64,000 nucleotides of DNA from Siminovitchia sp047228825 (lineage in GTDB: Bacteria; Bacillota; Bacilli; Bacillales; Bacillaceae_C): positions 62,001 through 126,000 of the forward strand of contig NZ_JBFEGN010000003.1 in NCBI RefSeq assembly GCF_047228825.1, in the 5' to 3' direction. Position numbers and translations under genes: made by a program. Shown piece after piece: positions 9,345 through 18,147 of this stretch; within the stretch, counting starts at the first letter, position 1, and each line of letters starts with the position of its first letter. The notes beneath the pieces were generated by a model. It had not been told where the DNA came from and ran no database searches. It worked only from the letters and a program-made list of their open reading frames with translations.

Positions 9345-10769
9345 TTATGAATGGATCGCCCGGCCATCAACAGCAAGTGCAGCTTCACCGATCGCTTCGC
9401 TTAATGACGGGTGTGGATGAATGGAGTTTGCAACTTCCCACGGTGTCGCATCAAGGACTCGTGCAAGTCCGGCTTCCGATATCATGTCCGTTGCATGAGG
9501 GCCAATGATATGTATTCCAAGAATATCATTCGTTTCCCCGTCGGCGATGATTTTTACAAAGCCGTCCGTTTCGCCGTAAACGAGAGCCTTTCCGATTGCT
9601 TTGAATGAAAAATTACCTGTTTTGACTTGATGTCCGAGTTCTTTCGCCTCTGCCTCCGTTAAACCGACACTTGCTATTTCCGGGTTGCTGTAGACGCACC
9701 TCGGTACATCTTTATATATGATCGGCGTTGGGTCTTGGCGCGCAATATGCTCGACTGCCTTCATTCCTTCATAAGAGGCTACATGGGCAAGCTGGAGGCC
9801 CCCGATCACATCTCCAATCGCATAAATATGCGCTTCCTTCGTTTGATAGTTTTCATTGACTTTAATGAAGCCGCGGTCAAGCTCAATATCCGTATTTTGC
9901 AGTCCAAGGTTTTCGGTGTTTGGCTGGCGCCCTACCGAAACGAGTATTTTTTCGGCCGCAAAAGTCTGTTCCTCCCCTTTAACAACGGAAGAAATGGAGG
10001 CCGATTCACCTGTTTTTTGAATTGATTCAGGCAGGACTTTAGCATTCGCAACAACCTTGACCTTCTTTTTCTTTAAAATTCTTTCCATTTCTTTGGAAAT
10101 GTCACGATCCTCCGCAGGCAAAATCCGGTCTGCATATTCCAAAATGGTTACTTCCACGCCAAAATCCGATAACATGGAAGCCCATTCGATGCCGATTACT
10201 CCTCCGCCAATAATCAAAACCGACTTGGGTAGCTGCTCCATTTCCAGCGCTTCATCCGAGGTTAAAACAGTTGTACCGTCGATATCCAGCCCCGGCAGGG
10301 ATTTTGGCCGGGAGCCGGAAGCAAGGATGACATTTTTTGGAATAAGCATTTCATTTTCTTCGCCACTGTCCATTTCCACAGAGACAGTGCCCGGCATTGG
10401 CGAAAAAATGGAAGGTCCCAAAATTCTGCCGATACCGTAATAAACGTCGATTTTCCCTTTTTTCATCAAATGCTGGACGCCTTGGTGCAGCTTTTGGATA
10501 ATCCCGTTTTTCCGTTCCTGCGCTTTTGAAAAATTCAAGTGGACATTTTCGGAGGAAACTCCGAATTCAGCACTCCGTTTGGCCGTCGAATACACTTCTG
10601 CGGTACGAAGCAGCGCTTTGCTTGGAATGCAGCCTTTATGCAGGCATGTGCCGCCAAGCTGTTCTTTCTCCACAAGCGCCGTTTTCAAGCCTAACTGTGA
10701 CGCGCGGATGGCGGCAACATACCCGCCCGTACCCCCACCGATGATAACGAGGTCATACTCTTTTGCCAT
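9345..10769 (-). CDS. lpdV: Dihydrolipoyl dehydrogenase (E3) of the Bkd complex
   Basis: FAD flavoprotein (474 residues) that reoxidises the E2 lipoyl arm with NAD. The FAD dinucleotide fold GGGTGGYVAA is at residues 11-20. The redox disulfide is Cys42/Cys47 in GGTCLHKGCIPSK. An NAD Rossmann motif IIGGGVIGIEWASM lies near residue 180, the second FAD motif YAIGDVIGG near 310, and the C-terminal HPHPSLSEA holds the catalytic His of the partner subunit. RBS AGGAGGACAAAAA precedes the ATG. Placement between bcd and bkdAA marks it as the Bkd-dedicated LpdV rather than the pyruvate dehydrogenase PdhD. Confidence 0.95.
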   Translation of the reverse strand: MAKEYDLVIIGGGTGGYVAAIRASQLGLKTALVEKEQLGGTCLHKGCIPSKALLRTAEVYSTAKRSAEFGVSSENVHLNFSKAQERKNGIIQKLHQGVQHLMKKGKIDVYYGIGRILGPSIFSPMPGTVSVEMDSGEENEMLIPKNVILASGSRPKSLPGLDIDGTTVLTSDEALEMEQLPKSVLIIGGGVIGIEWASMLSDFGVEVTILEYADRILPAEDRDISKEMERILKKKKVKVVANAKVLPESIQKTGESASISSVVKGEEQTFAAEKILVSVGRQPNTENLGLQNTDIELDRGFIKVNENYQTKEAHIYAIGDVIGGLQLAHVASYEGMKAVEHIARQDPTPIIYKDVPRCVYSNPEIASVGLTEAEAKELGHQVKTGNFSFKAIGKALVYGETDGFVKIIADGETNDILGIHIIGPHATDMISEAGLARVLDATPWEVANSIHPHPSLSEAIGEAALAVDGRAIHS

Positions 10770-10869
10770 TTTTTGTCCTCCTCATACCCCATTCACATTC
10801 AAATGCGGCGCTCCATTGGTTCCGATCCACGATTGGGTGCTCGGCACCGCGACCTTTTGGGAAGTTTGT

Positions 10870-11967
10870 CTATATACGATTATGGAGAATGTGCTTGTTA
10901 TTCAATAAAAACTGGCTTCGGGAATTTTTGATCTTTTCTATTCTTTCTTCAGCCATGCGGTCTGCCGCCATATATGTAGGAATGTGATCCCGTTTTGAGA
11001 TCATGATCACTTTCTCGACATTATTGTATATTGTTTCCACTTTCTTTAACGCCCGCTCTTTGTTATAACCGTAAAGTTCATCTGCTACATTGATGACTCC
11101 CCCGGCGTTGATGACATAGTCAGGGGCGTATACGATGCCCATTTCATGAATGATGTCTCCATGCCTATTTTCCTTTAGCTGGTTGTTTGCTGAACCCGCA
11201 ATGACTTTCACTTTAAGCTGGGGAATCGTTTCATCATTGATCACGGCTCCGAGTGCACAAGGAGAAAAGATGTCAGCCTTTACGGCATAAATATCCCCCG
11301 GATCCACGACCTTTGCGCCAAAAGCTTCTTCCGCCCTGTTTACGGCATCTTTATTAATGTCCGTTACAATCAGGTGCGCGCCTTCTTCGGACAAATAGCG
11401 GCAAAGTTCAAAGGCAACGTTTCCCACTCCTTGAACCGCTACTGTTTTTCCTTCTAATGAATCAGTGCCGAATGCCTCTTTTGCGGCGGCTTTCATTCCG
11501 ACATAGCAGCCATAGGCGGTGACCGGGGAAGGATTCCCGGAAGAGCCAAAGGCCGGGGAAATTCCGGTTACAAAATTCGTCTCTTCGTGGATTAGATCCA
11601 TATCGTGTACGGTTGTCCCTACATCTTCAGCAGTAATGTAGCGTCCGTTCAACCCCTGTATATATCTGCCGAATGCCCTGAACATTTCTTCATTTTTGTC
11701 TTTTTTCGGATCACCCATGATAACGGCTTTTCCTCCGCCCAGGTTTAAACCGGCTGCCGCATTTTTATAAGTCATTCCCCTGGCAAGCCGCAGGGCGTCT
11801 TGAATGGCTGCTTCTTCACTGTCGTACGTCCACATTCTTGTTCCGCCGAGTGCAGGTCCCAACGTGGTGTCATGGATGGCTATAATTGCCTTTAATCCAG
11901 ACTGCTCATCGTGACAAAATACCAATTGTTCATAGTCATGATCTGCCAGGCTTTTGAATACGTTCAC
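10870..11967 (-). CDS. bcd: Leucine/branched-chain amino acid dehydrogenase
   Basis: NAD-dependent oxidative deaminase (365 residues) that turns Leu, Ile and Val into their keto acids, the substrates of the Bkd complex. The Glu/Leu/Phe/Val dehydrogenase fold is clear: LGGGKAVI with the catalytic Lys, the TTLGPALGGTRMW substrate region, and a Rossmann motif VQGVGNVAFELC. Much of the chain matches the B. subtilis Bcd sequence as I remember it. A GTG at 11967, seven bases after GGGGG, gives the right N terminus; the longer ATG frame to 11988 adds residues the family lacks. It heads the operon. In B. subtilis ptb and buk flank this gene; here lpdV follows after only 100 bases and both are absent. 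Confidence 0.94.
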   Translation of the reverse strand: MNVFKSLADHDYEQLVFCHDEQSGLKAIIAIHDTTLGPALGGTRMWTYDSEEAAIQDALRLARGMTYKNAAAGLNLGGGKAVIMGDPKKDKNEEMFRAFGRYIQGLNGRYITAEDVGTTVHDMDLIHEETNFVTGISPAFGSSGNPSPVTAYGCYVGMKAAAKEAFGTDSLEGKTVAVQGVGNVAFELCRYLSEEGAHLIVTDINKDAVNRAEEAFGAKVVDPGDIYAVKADIFSPCALGAVINDETIPQLKVKVIAGSANNQLKENRHGDIIHEMGIVYAPDYVINAGGVINVADELYGYNKERALKKVETIYNNVEKVIMISKRDHIPTYMAADRMAEERIEKIKNSRSQFLLNNKHILHNRI

Positions 11968-12060
11968 AGAACAACCCCCAATATTCAAGTTTTGTTAAAA
12001 ATAAGCTGTCTGCCGGTAAATAATACTTGTCACAATTGATTGTAACGAAAAGCTCCTTGC

Positions 12061-12088
12061 TTGACAAATGTTACCGATAGGATATGAT
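12061..12088 (+). promoter_or_regulatory. SigA promoter of yqzF
   Basis: TTGACA (12061-12066), a 16-base spacer and TATGAT (12083-12088), 32 bases before the yqzF start. A near-consensus vegetative promoter. Confidence 0.65.
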
Positions 12089-12119
12089 TTTTTTGAAGTA
12101 TTTTTTCAAGGAGATTTAT

Positions 12120-12356
12120 ATGGCACGGATTATTGCGCTTATTATATTATTGCTCCCAGGGCTTTTGGCGGGTTATGGCATTAAATTGATGAGGGATATG
12201 CTGTTCGGGATTTTACAGTCGCCTTATCCGGGTTTGGGGATTCAATTTCTTGCCGGGCTCGTTTATTTTATTGTCGGGTTCAGTTTTATCGGAGGTTTCA
12301 TTTTGCACCGGGACCGAAAAAGAAACAAGGTACAGGACCGTTTTAAAAAAAGATAA
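12120..12356 (+). CDS. yqzF: DUF2627 small membrane protein YqzF
   Basis: A 78-residue protein with two hydrophobic segments (about 3-25, starting ARIIALIILLLPGLLAGYG, and 38-62) and a basic tail HRDRKRNKVQDRFKKR. It matches the DUF2627/YqzF family, which in B. subtilis also lies between bkdR and yqiK. The ATG at 12120 follows AAGGAGATTTAT; an in-frame start at 12084 would add an unlikely leader. Divergent from bcd; function unknown. A strong terminator follows immediately. Confidence 0.85.
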   Translation: MARIIALIILLLPGLLAGYGIKLMRDMLFGILQSPYPGLGIQFLAGLVYFIVGFSFIGGFILHRDRKRNKVQDRFKKR

Positions 12357-12368
12357 AGTGAAGCTTCA

Positions 12369-12404
12369 AACAGTGGGGGATGAAAATCCCCCACTGTTTG
12401 TTTC
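12369..12404 (+). terminator. Rho-independent terminator after yqzF
   Basis: A perfect 14-bp stem AAACAGTGGGGGAT / ATCCCCCACTGTTT with a GAAA loop, followed by GTTT, 13 bases after the yqzF stop. The reverse strand could also form it. Confidence 0.85.
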
Positions 12405-12446
12405 GGTGCCCCCAGCCGGTCTCACAAATGAATATACCCAAGAAAA

Positions 12447-12469
12447 AGATCTGCGCAATATGCAGACCT
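12447..12469 (-). terminator. Rho-independent terminator after yqiK
   Basis: Minus-strand stem AGGTCTGC / GCAGATCT (one G-T pair) followed by TTTTC, beginning just past the yqiK stop. Confidence 0.7.
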
Positions 12470-12470
12470 T

Positions 12471-13202
12471 TTATGAGTATTGATTCCTGATTCGAAACGC
12501 TTTTCCCGGATAATCGGTTATAATGGCTGAACAATTGATGGCAAATAGTTTCTTCATGTCCCTTTCTTTATTGACCGTAAAGGGCCGAACCGCAATCCCG
12601 CAATCCATGGCCACCTGTATTGCTTCGGCGGAAATGGATTTCAGTTTGGGATGAATGCCGCTTGCCTGAAGTGATCTTGCATATTCCCAAGGCCGGAACA
12701 GAACTTCATTATACAGCGGGGCCGTTTGGATTTCAGGCGCCAAATGCACACAATGAACAAGTGAATAATGTTTAAACGAAGAAATGATTGTCCGCCTTTC
12801 AAAACAAAATTCCCTGACTAGATCAATCACTTTCTCTTCCAATCCTTTATACGCCTTTACGGCATTTTTCAGCTCGATATTGCATAGAAGGCCATTCCCT
12901 TCAAGCCACTCGAAAACTTCCCGCAAAGAAGGAATGCGTGTGGTTTTCTTAAAAAAATGGGTAGCATGGAAATTCGCTTTCAATTTTCGGATCTGTTCAA
13001 AAGTAAAATCTTCCACGTATCCGCTGCCGTTTGTCGTCCTGTCAACGGTAATATCATGGATGACGACGATCTCCCCATCCGCCGTTAATTGAACATCCAG
13101 CTCAATCCCGTCGGCTCCCGCTTTTTCCGCCGCAACAAAAGCCTCCATCGTATTTTCCGGGTGAGTGCCCGCAGATCCCCGATGTGCCAGTATATATGTC
13201 AT
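12471..13202 (-). CDS. yqiK: Glycerophosphodiester phosphodiesterase YqiK
   Basis: GDPD-family enzyme (243 residues) hydrolysing glycerophosphodiesters to glycerol-3-phosphate and an alcohol. The TIM-barrel signature motifs are AHRGSAGTHPENTMEAF (catalytic His and substrate residues), ELDVQLTADGEIVVIHD (metal Glu/Asp and second His) and a C-terminal region ending INCSAIITDYPGKA. No signal peptide is visible, so it is likely cytosolic, as for YqiK rather than secreted GlpQ. Single-gene unit between yqzF and spo0A. Confidence 0.9.
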   Translation of the reverse strand: MTYILAHRGSAGTHPENTMEAFVAAEKAGADGIELDVQLTADGEIVVIHDITVDRTTNGSGYVEDFTFEQIRKLKANFHATHFFKKTTRIPSLREVFEWLEGNGLLCNIELKNAVKAYKGLEEKVIDLVREFCFERRTIISSFKHYSLVHCVHLAPEIQTAPLYNEVLFRPWEYARSLQASGIHPKLKSISAEAIQVAMDCGIAVRPFTVNKERDMKKLFAINCSAIITDYPGKAFRIRNQYS

Positions 13203-13362
13203 CTGCCCACCACCTCAAAGGGTATTTAATTATTGATACCCTTATATATTCAAAACTCCCTTGTATGGGGTTTTATTCATCCCCCCTTTTGGTAAAAGCA
13301 ATCGCATCCTGCACCCTGCCTCTCCGATTTTTTGAGGGCGGGAGTCTTGCGGCCAGCGAATA

Positions 13363-14151
13363 TTAGGATGCTTTATGCTCCAGTCTTAATTTATCCGCAA
13401 CCATGGCAATGAATTCCGAATTTGTAGGCTTGGCTTTGGACATGCTGATCGTATAGCCGAACAAGGATGAAATCGCATCAATATTTCCCCGGCTCCATGC
13501 CACTTCAATCGCATGGCGAATGGCTCTTTCAACACGGCTGGCTGTCGTGTTGTATTTTTTTGCGATGTCCGGATAAAGAACTTTTGTAATCGCACCAAGC
13601 AATTCAATATCATGATATACCATTGAAATCGCTTCCCTTAAGTACAGATAGCCTTTAATATGGGCAGGAACGCCGATTTCGTGGATAACGGTTGTAATGC
13701 TCGCTTCGAGATTTCTTGCTTTATCCTCGCCTTGCTTTTTCGTTTGGGATGATGCGGATTTTACGGTCCGGTTTCCTTTCCCGCTTACATTTCTTATATG
13801 GTTTGCTAAATATTCCATATCAAACGGTTTCAGAATAAAGTAGGATGCACCGAGTTCCACTGCTTTTGTTGTTACATCTTCCTGACCGAACGCGGTCAGC
13901 ATGATGACATTCGGAAACGGAATTGTTTCTGATTCCCTGATTCTCTCCAAAACGCCAAGACCATCCAAATGAGGCATAATAATGTCCAGGATAAGAACAT
14001 CAACATCGACTTTCTCCAGCAGGTTTAGGCAATCTTGCCCATTATGCGCTGTTCCTACAATTTCGATGTCGCTTTGGGTGGACATATATTCCACAAGCAA
14101 AGAAATTAATTCGCGGTTATCATCTACAAGTGCAACTTTTATTTTCGCCAA
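13363..14151 (-). CDS. spo0A: Sporulation master regulator Spo0A
   Basis: Response regulator of the phosphorelay (262 residues). The receiver domain has the acidic pair Asp10/Asp11, phosphoacceptor Asp56 in LILDIIMPHLDG, the Thr of MLTAFG and the Lys of FILKPFDMEYL. A Ser/Lys/Gln-rich hinge (about 120-140) leads to the DNA-binding effector domain, whose recognition helix lies around TTASRVERAIRHAIEVAW. Start codon is TTG at 14151, eight bases after GGGAGG; B. subtilis also uses a non-ATG start. Upstream DNA contains a 0A box and a SigH-like promoter, consistent with the known positive feedback on spo0A. Confidence 0.98.
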   Translation of the reverse strand: MAKIKVALVDDNRELISLLVEYMSTQSDIEIVGTAHNGQDCLNLLEKVDVDVLILDIIMPHLDGLGVLERIRESETIPFPNVIMLTAFGQEDVTTKAVELGASYFILKPFDMEYLANHIRNVSGKGNRTVKSASSQTKKQGEDKARNLEASITTVIHEIGVPAHIKGYLYLREAISMVYHDIELLGAITKVLYPDIAKKYNTTASRVERAIRHAIEVAWSRGNIDAISSLFGYTISMSKAKPTNSEFIAMVADKLRLEHKAS

Positions 14152-14211
14152 TTTTAGTTCCTCCCTAAATCTTCACGGTTTATTATGAGTATATTTTTAT
14201 TCTAACAGACA

Positions 14212-14237
14212 AATACGCCAAGAAAAGGTAAAATCCT
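14212..14237 (-). promoter_or_regulatory. SigH-type promoter (Ps) of spo0A
   Basis: Minus strand: AGGATTT (14231-14237), 12-base spacer, GCGTATT (14212-14218). SigH consensus is AGGAWWT - 12-13 - RnnGAAT, so the -35 is perfect and the -10 has one or two mismatches. Known biology: spo0A is switched to a SigH promoter at the onset of sporulation. Confidence 0.5.
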
Positions 14238-14303
14238 TTTTATATTTCAAAAATAAGATAAAAAGACAAGGAAGGCTTTTATTTGCCAATTTTCTCTACT
14301 GTT

Positions 14304-14310
14304 TTCGACA
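14304..14310 (-). promoter_or_regulatory. 0A box upstream of spo0A
   Basis: TGTCGAA on the minus strand is an exact match to the Spo0A-P binding consensus, about 150 bases upstream of the spo0A start and 67 bases upstream of the SigH-like -35. The rest of the 14152-14493 gap is AT-rich and holds no gene. Confidence 0.55.
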
Positions 14311-14467
14311 TAAATCGATAAGAATTTTCCTTAAAAGAAAAACGCTCCGCGTCTTTCTTAGAAGTAAGTGGCGGGAGGTTGGCTGGAATAGAATTTGATC
14401 GTATATTCCGTCAAACCCGATCGGGGGTTCCGGATCGTCTTTGTGTAAATACCGTTCGTATTTTTTA

Positions 14468-14494
14468 CAAAAAAAAAGGGGGCATATGGCCCCC
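14468..14494 (-). terminator. Rho-independent terminator after spoIVB
   Basis: Minus-strand hairpin GGGGGCCATATGCCCCC (14478-14494) begins at the spoIVB stop codon and runs into a poly-T tract, separating the recN-spoIVB unit from spo0A. Confidence 0.85.
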
Positions 14495-15795
14495 TAACCG
14501 GCTTTTTCCATTTTTTCTTGTTCATAAATATTGATGCCGGCTTCATGCAGCATCCATTCAATATGGACGCCATACCCGGAAGTTGGATCATTGACAAATA
14601 CATGGGTTACCGCCCCGACAAGCTTGTTGTTTTGAATAATCGGGCTCCCGCTCATTCCCTGAACAATTCCACCGGTTTTGTTCAACAATCTTTTATCGGT
14701 TACCTTAATGACCATTCCTTTGGTAGCCGGGAATTTTTGCGGGATGGTACTAACAATTTCGATGTCATACGCCTCTACATCATTGCCGTTTGTAACAGTT
14801 AAAATTTTGGCAGGCCCTTCTTTTACTTGATGGGACAGGCCAATGGAAAGCGGCTTGTCCATCACGCCGTTCTTGATGTCTTTTTTTAACGTTCCAAAAA
14901 TGCCAAATGGACTGTTTAACGTAATGTTCCCAATGATTTCTTTATTTCCGGAAAAGCGGGCCAGTTTTTCCCCGGGAGTTCCGTGCTTTCCTTTTTCAAT
15001 GGCTGTTACCGTTGATTTCACAATTTGCCCATCTTCCACAACAATGGGTTTTTTCGTGTCCATATCAGATATAACATGCCCGAGGGCACCGTATTTTTTC
15101 GATTTTGGATCATAAAAAGTCATTGTTCCGATCCCTGCGGCAGAGTCTCTAATATACAGGCCCAATTTAAAGGTCTTTTCCTTTTCGTCCTTTATTGGGA
15201 GGAGTTTTGTCTCAAATTGCTCCTGTTCCCGGCGAATCACCATATTGAGCGGTTTTCCGTCCTTGCCGGCTCTTTCAACATAATTGGCTATTTCGTCCAT
15301 GCTTTTAATTTTGTTCCCGTCGATCTCTGTTATCATATCGCCAACCTTGATCCCGGCATCTTCACCAGGGGAAACTTTTCCGTCCTTGTTGGTCACAAGA
15401 TGATGTCCGACAACGAGAACACCCAATGTGTTCAATTTGACACCGATGGATTGGCCGCCTGGGAGTACCTTGAAATTTTTCAGTACGTTGACGTCCACCT
15501 TCTTCACGGGCAAACCGGCAAGTTGAAGGATCATTTCATCTTTGCCGCTGTTTTCCCCCGTTAATGAGACGGCATCATTCTGATCCTTAAGTGTGAACGT
15601 GTTCACCGCTTCAGTGGCTGCAGCAACAGCAGTTGACTTTGGAAAAACCTGCTTCTCCCCTTCGAACATCGTGATGCTTTGCGGAATGTGAACATATTGT
15701 TGGAACGGCTTGGAAAAGCCGATCATGAATAGAGATACAAGGAGAATTACACCTGTTAACTTTCTTAGTCGCTCTTTCATCAGTTTCTTTTTCAC
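14494..15795 (-). CDS. spoIVB: SpoIVB intercompartmental signalling serine protease
   Basis: 433-residue secreted/membrane-anchored SA-clan protease made in the forespore; it cleaves SpoIVFA to allow pro-SigK activation. N-terminal hydrophobic segment LTGVILLVSLFMIGFS (about 13-28); a PDZ domain (about 105-190, GVKLNTLGVLVVGHHLV, IKVGDMITEIDGNKI); a peptidase S55 domain with the catalytic His in YGALGHVISDMDT and Ser in GMSGSPII. GTG at 15795 follows GAGGAGA very closely; an ATG at 15780 is the alternative. A SigF/SigG-like -10 (CATTATA at 15820-15826, minus strand) lies just upstream with a poor -35. Located between recN and spo0A as in all Bacillus. Confidence 0.95.
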   Translation of the reverse strand: MKKKLMKERLRKLTGVILLVSLFMIGFSKPFQQYVHIPQSITMFEGEKQVFPKSTAVAAATEAVNTFTLKDQNDAVSLTGENSGKDEMILQLAGLPVKKVDVNVLKNFKVLPGGQSIGVKLNTLGVLVVGHHLVTNKDGKVSPGEDAGIKVGDMITEIDGNKIKSMDEIANYVERAGKDGKPLNMVIRREQEQFETKLLPIKDEKEKTFKLGLYIRDSAAGIGTMTFYDPKSKKYGALGHVISDMDTKKPIVVEDGQIVKSTVTAIEKGKHGTPGEKLARFSGNKEIIGNITLNSPFGIFGTLKKDIKNGVMDKPLSIGLSHQVKEGPAKILTVTNGNDVEAYDIEIVSTIPQKFPATKGMVIKVTDKRLLNKTGGIVQGMSGSPIIQNNKLVGAVTHVFVNDPTSGYGVHIEWMLHEAGINIYEQEKMEKAG

Positions 15796-15901
15796 TCTCC
15801 TCGCCTTCTAGTCCACAGTTATAATGTGACCTCCGGAACGTGCAATTATAACTGGGGGCGAGAAAAAAAGATGTCCAATGGAGGATAGCTTTTCATTTTT
15901 T

Positions 15902-17575
15902 TTAAGACTTTTTCAGGGTATAGGCAGTTTGGAGCAATTCCTTTGCATGTCTTTTTGTAATTTCAGTTATCTCTGTTCCGGATATCAAGCGGCCAATTTC
16001 TTTTATTTTTTCTTTTTCATTCAGGCTTTTGATCGTTGTTCTCGTTCTTCCTTCAATGATTTCTTTGGAAATGAGCATATGATGATCCGCCATTGCAGCG
16101 ACTTGGGGCAAATGAGAAATACATAAAACTTGCGAATTGACGGATATCTTATAAATTTTCTCGGCCATCGCCTGTGCGACCCGGCCGCTTACACCCGTAT
16201 CCACTTCATCAAAAATGACGGAAGTGACCCTTGTGGAAAATATTGTTTTAAGCGCAAGCATCATGCGTGACAGCTCCCCGCCGGAAGCTACTTTAGACAA
16301 GGGTTTTAATGGCTCTCCGGGATTTGTTGAAATGTAAAATTGAATGCTTTCCAACCCGTGTCCATTTGGGGGCTGCTCATTAAAAATAACCGCAAAAACG
16401 GTCTGGTCCATATACAGTTCTTTTAATTCCCGGTGAATCGCGCTTGTTAACTTGTTTGCCCATTTTTTCCGGATTTCAGTCAATTGCCTGCCCTTTTCCA
16501 TTAATTGTATTTTTAGCCTGTCAAGTTGTTTTTGCAACTCTTCGATGCGGTCTTCCTTGTTAAGGATCGATTCGATTTCTTCCTTGATTTTCTTATGGTA
16601 ATCCAAAATGTTTTGTACCGAATAACCGTATTTCCTTTTTAGCTGGCTGATTTCATTCAGACGCGATTCAATTTCATTTAACCGCATGGGATCGTATTCA
16701 AGCAGATCAAGCTCGGTTCTGATCGTTGAAACGGCATCCTCCAGCATATAATAACTGTTGGATACAGTCTCGATGATGGATTGGTATTTATGGTCGATTT
16801 CCGCCGCTGTTTCCAATATGCTCATCGCATGGCCGATATAGTCAAGGCCGCGCTGGTCTCCCTGCAGCTGTTCGTAGCCGTCTTTTAAGGAGGCGAACAA
16901 CTTTTCAAAATTGGCAAGCCGCTTCCTTTCTTCTTCCAGCAGCTCATCTTCATCCGCTTGAAGGTTTGCTTTTTCAATTTCCTGCACTTGAAATTGAAGC
17001 AAATCGAGGCGATGGGCCATTTGCTGCTCGTTTTTGCTTAGCTCATCAATTTTATTTTGTACATCCACATATTTTTCATAAACTTTGGCGTAACGCTCCC
17101 TTGCAGGCATGATTTCCTCTTTGCCGTATTGATCCAAAAGCAATAAATGCAAAGCGTCATTCATCAATTCCTGGTGCTCATGTTGCCCATGGATATCGAT
17201 TAACGAACTGCCGATCTCACGCATGGCGGAGATCGTGACAAGCTTTCCGTTAATCCGGCACACGCTTTTGCCGGTATTTGAAATTTCCCGGCGCAATACA
17301 ACCATCCCTTCTTCTGCGTCAATTCCAATTTCCTTTGCTTTCTCCATACAGGAATGTTCGTCATGGATATAAAACAGGCCTTCGATTTCCGCCTTTTTTT
17401 CCCCATGCCGCACAAACTCCGCTGATCCGCGCCCTCCGACCAACAAATGGACCGCGTCAATGATTATCGATTTGCCGGCCCCTGTTTCACCGGTTAAAAC
17501 AGTCAATCCTTCCGAAAATGAAATGGATATTTTGTCAATGATGGCAAAGTTTCTAATCGACAATTCCTGTAACAA
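15902..17575 (-). CDS. recN: DNA repair protein RecN
   Basis: SMC-like ATPase of 557 residues acting early at double-strand breaks. Walker A GETGAGKSI lies near residue 30, a long central coiled coil runs about 150-370, the ABC signature is SGGELSRMMLAL and Walker B VIFDEVDTGVSG. The start is TTG at 17575, seven bases after GGGGAGG, giving LQELSIRNFAIIDKISISF as in B. subtilis; the longer frame to 17629 runs into argR. Fourteen bases downstream of argR, so likely cotranscribed with it. Confidence 0.95.
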   Translation of the reverse strand: MLQELSIRNFAIIDKISISFSEGLTVLTGETGAGKSIIIDAVHLLVGGRGSAEFVRHGEKKAEIEGLFYIHDEHSCMEKAKEIGIDAEEGMVVLRREISNTGKSVCRINGKLVTISAMREIGSSLIDIHGQHEHQELMNDALHLLLLDQYGKEEIMPARERYAKVYEKYVDVQNKIDELSKNEQQMAHRLDLLQFQVQEIEKANLQADEDELLEEERKRLANFEKLFASLKDGYEQLQGDQRGLDYIGHAMSILETAAEIDHKYQSIIETVSNSYYMLEDAVSTIRTELDLLEYDPMRLNEIESRLNEISQLKRKYGYSVQNILDYHKKIKEEIESILNKEDRIEELQKQLDRLKIQLMEKGRQLTEIRKKWANKLTSAIHRELKELYMDQTVFAVIFNEQPPNGHGLESIQFYISTNPGEPLKPLSKVASGGELSRMMLALKTIFSTRVTSVIFDEVDTGVSGRVAQAMAEKIYKISVNSQVLCISHLPQVAAMADHHMLISKEIIEGRTRTTIKSLNEKEKIKEIGRLISGTEITEITKRHAKELLQTAYTLKKS

Positions 17576-17588
17576 AGAATTCCTCCCC

Positions 17589-18038
17589 TTAAAGCATGTT
17601 GATAAACTTTTCATTGATTGTTTCCGCATATTCGGGTGCCCTGCAAATAATCAAGCACGTGTCATCTCCACAAATCGTACCCATAATTTCTTCCCAATCA
17701 AGGTTATCGATCAATGCGCCAATAGCCTGCGCATTTCCCGGGAGTGTTTTTAAAACAATAAAGTTATCCGTATGATCGATTCCAATAAAAGAATCCGTTA
17801 ACAACCGTTTTAACTTTTGAAGCGGATTAAACCGCTGATCGGCTGGAAGGCTATATTTATACCGCCCGTCCGGAAGAGGAACTTTCACGAGATGCAATTC
17901 CTTGATGTCCCGTGACACGGTTGCCTGCGTAACGTTAAAGCCTTGATTTTTCAAGTAATCGACCAGTTCATCCTGGGTTTCGATTTCCCTTTTTCCGATC
18001 ACTTCACGGATTTTCAAATGACGCCGTCCCTTGCTCAT
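17589..18038 (-). CDS. argR: Arginine repressor ArgR/AhrC
   Basis: 149-residue hexameric repressor of arginine synthesis and activator of catabolism. The N-terminal winged helix (1-70) includes QDELVDYLKNQGF and the recognition helix TQATVSRDIKEL. The C-terminal arginine-binding/oligomerisation domain has GTICGDDTCLIICR. ATG at 18038 follows AAGAGGTGGAAAAT. A candidate ARG box overlaps the promoter region, implying autoregulation. Its place between tlyA (yqxC) and recN is conserved in Bacillus. Confidence 0.96.
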   Translation of the reverse strand: MSKGRRHLKIREVIGKREIETQDELVDYLKNQGFNVTQATVSRDIKELHLVKVPLPDGRYKYSLPADQRFNPLQKLKRLLTDSFIGIDHTDNFIVLKTLPGNAQAIGALIDNLDWEEIMGTICGDDTCLIICRAPEYAETINEKFINML

Positions 18039-18066
18039 ATTTTCCACCTCTTGCATTTGCATTAAA

Positions 18067-18082
18067 TTGCATTTTTATGCTG
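18067..18082 (-). promoter_or_regulatory. Candidate ARG box upstream of argR
   Basis: CAGCATAAAAATGCAA on the minus strand resembles the ARG-box half site (consensus CATGAATAAAAATKCAAK), and a second partial match with repeated TGCA words continues to the ribosome binding site. It is 29 bases upstream of the argR start. Confidence 0.5.
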
Positions 18083-18111
18083 TCCATCATTATTAGTATT
18101 ATAATTTTTCA

Positions 18112-18143
18112 TTGAAAAAAGGGCAATCTGGAACAGATTGCCC
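18112..18143 (-). terminator. Rho-independent terminator after yqxC/tlyA
   Basis: Minus-strand 10-bp stem GGGCAATCTG / CAGATTGCCC (18121-18143) followed by TTTTTTC, placed right behind the tlyA stop. It separates the isoprenoid/OLE operon from argR-recN. Confidence 0.8.
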
Positions 18144-18147
18144 TTCG

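Noticed and set aside
15025..15564. 179-residue plus-strand frame inside spoIVB
   Set aside because: Antisense to the conserved PDZ and protease domains of SpoIVB; no supporting signals.
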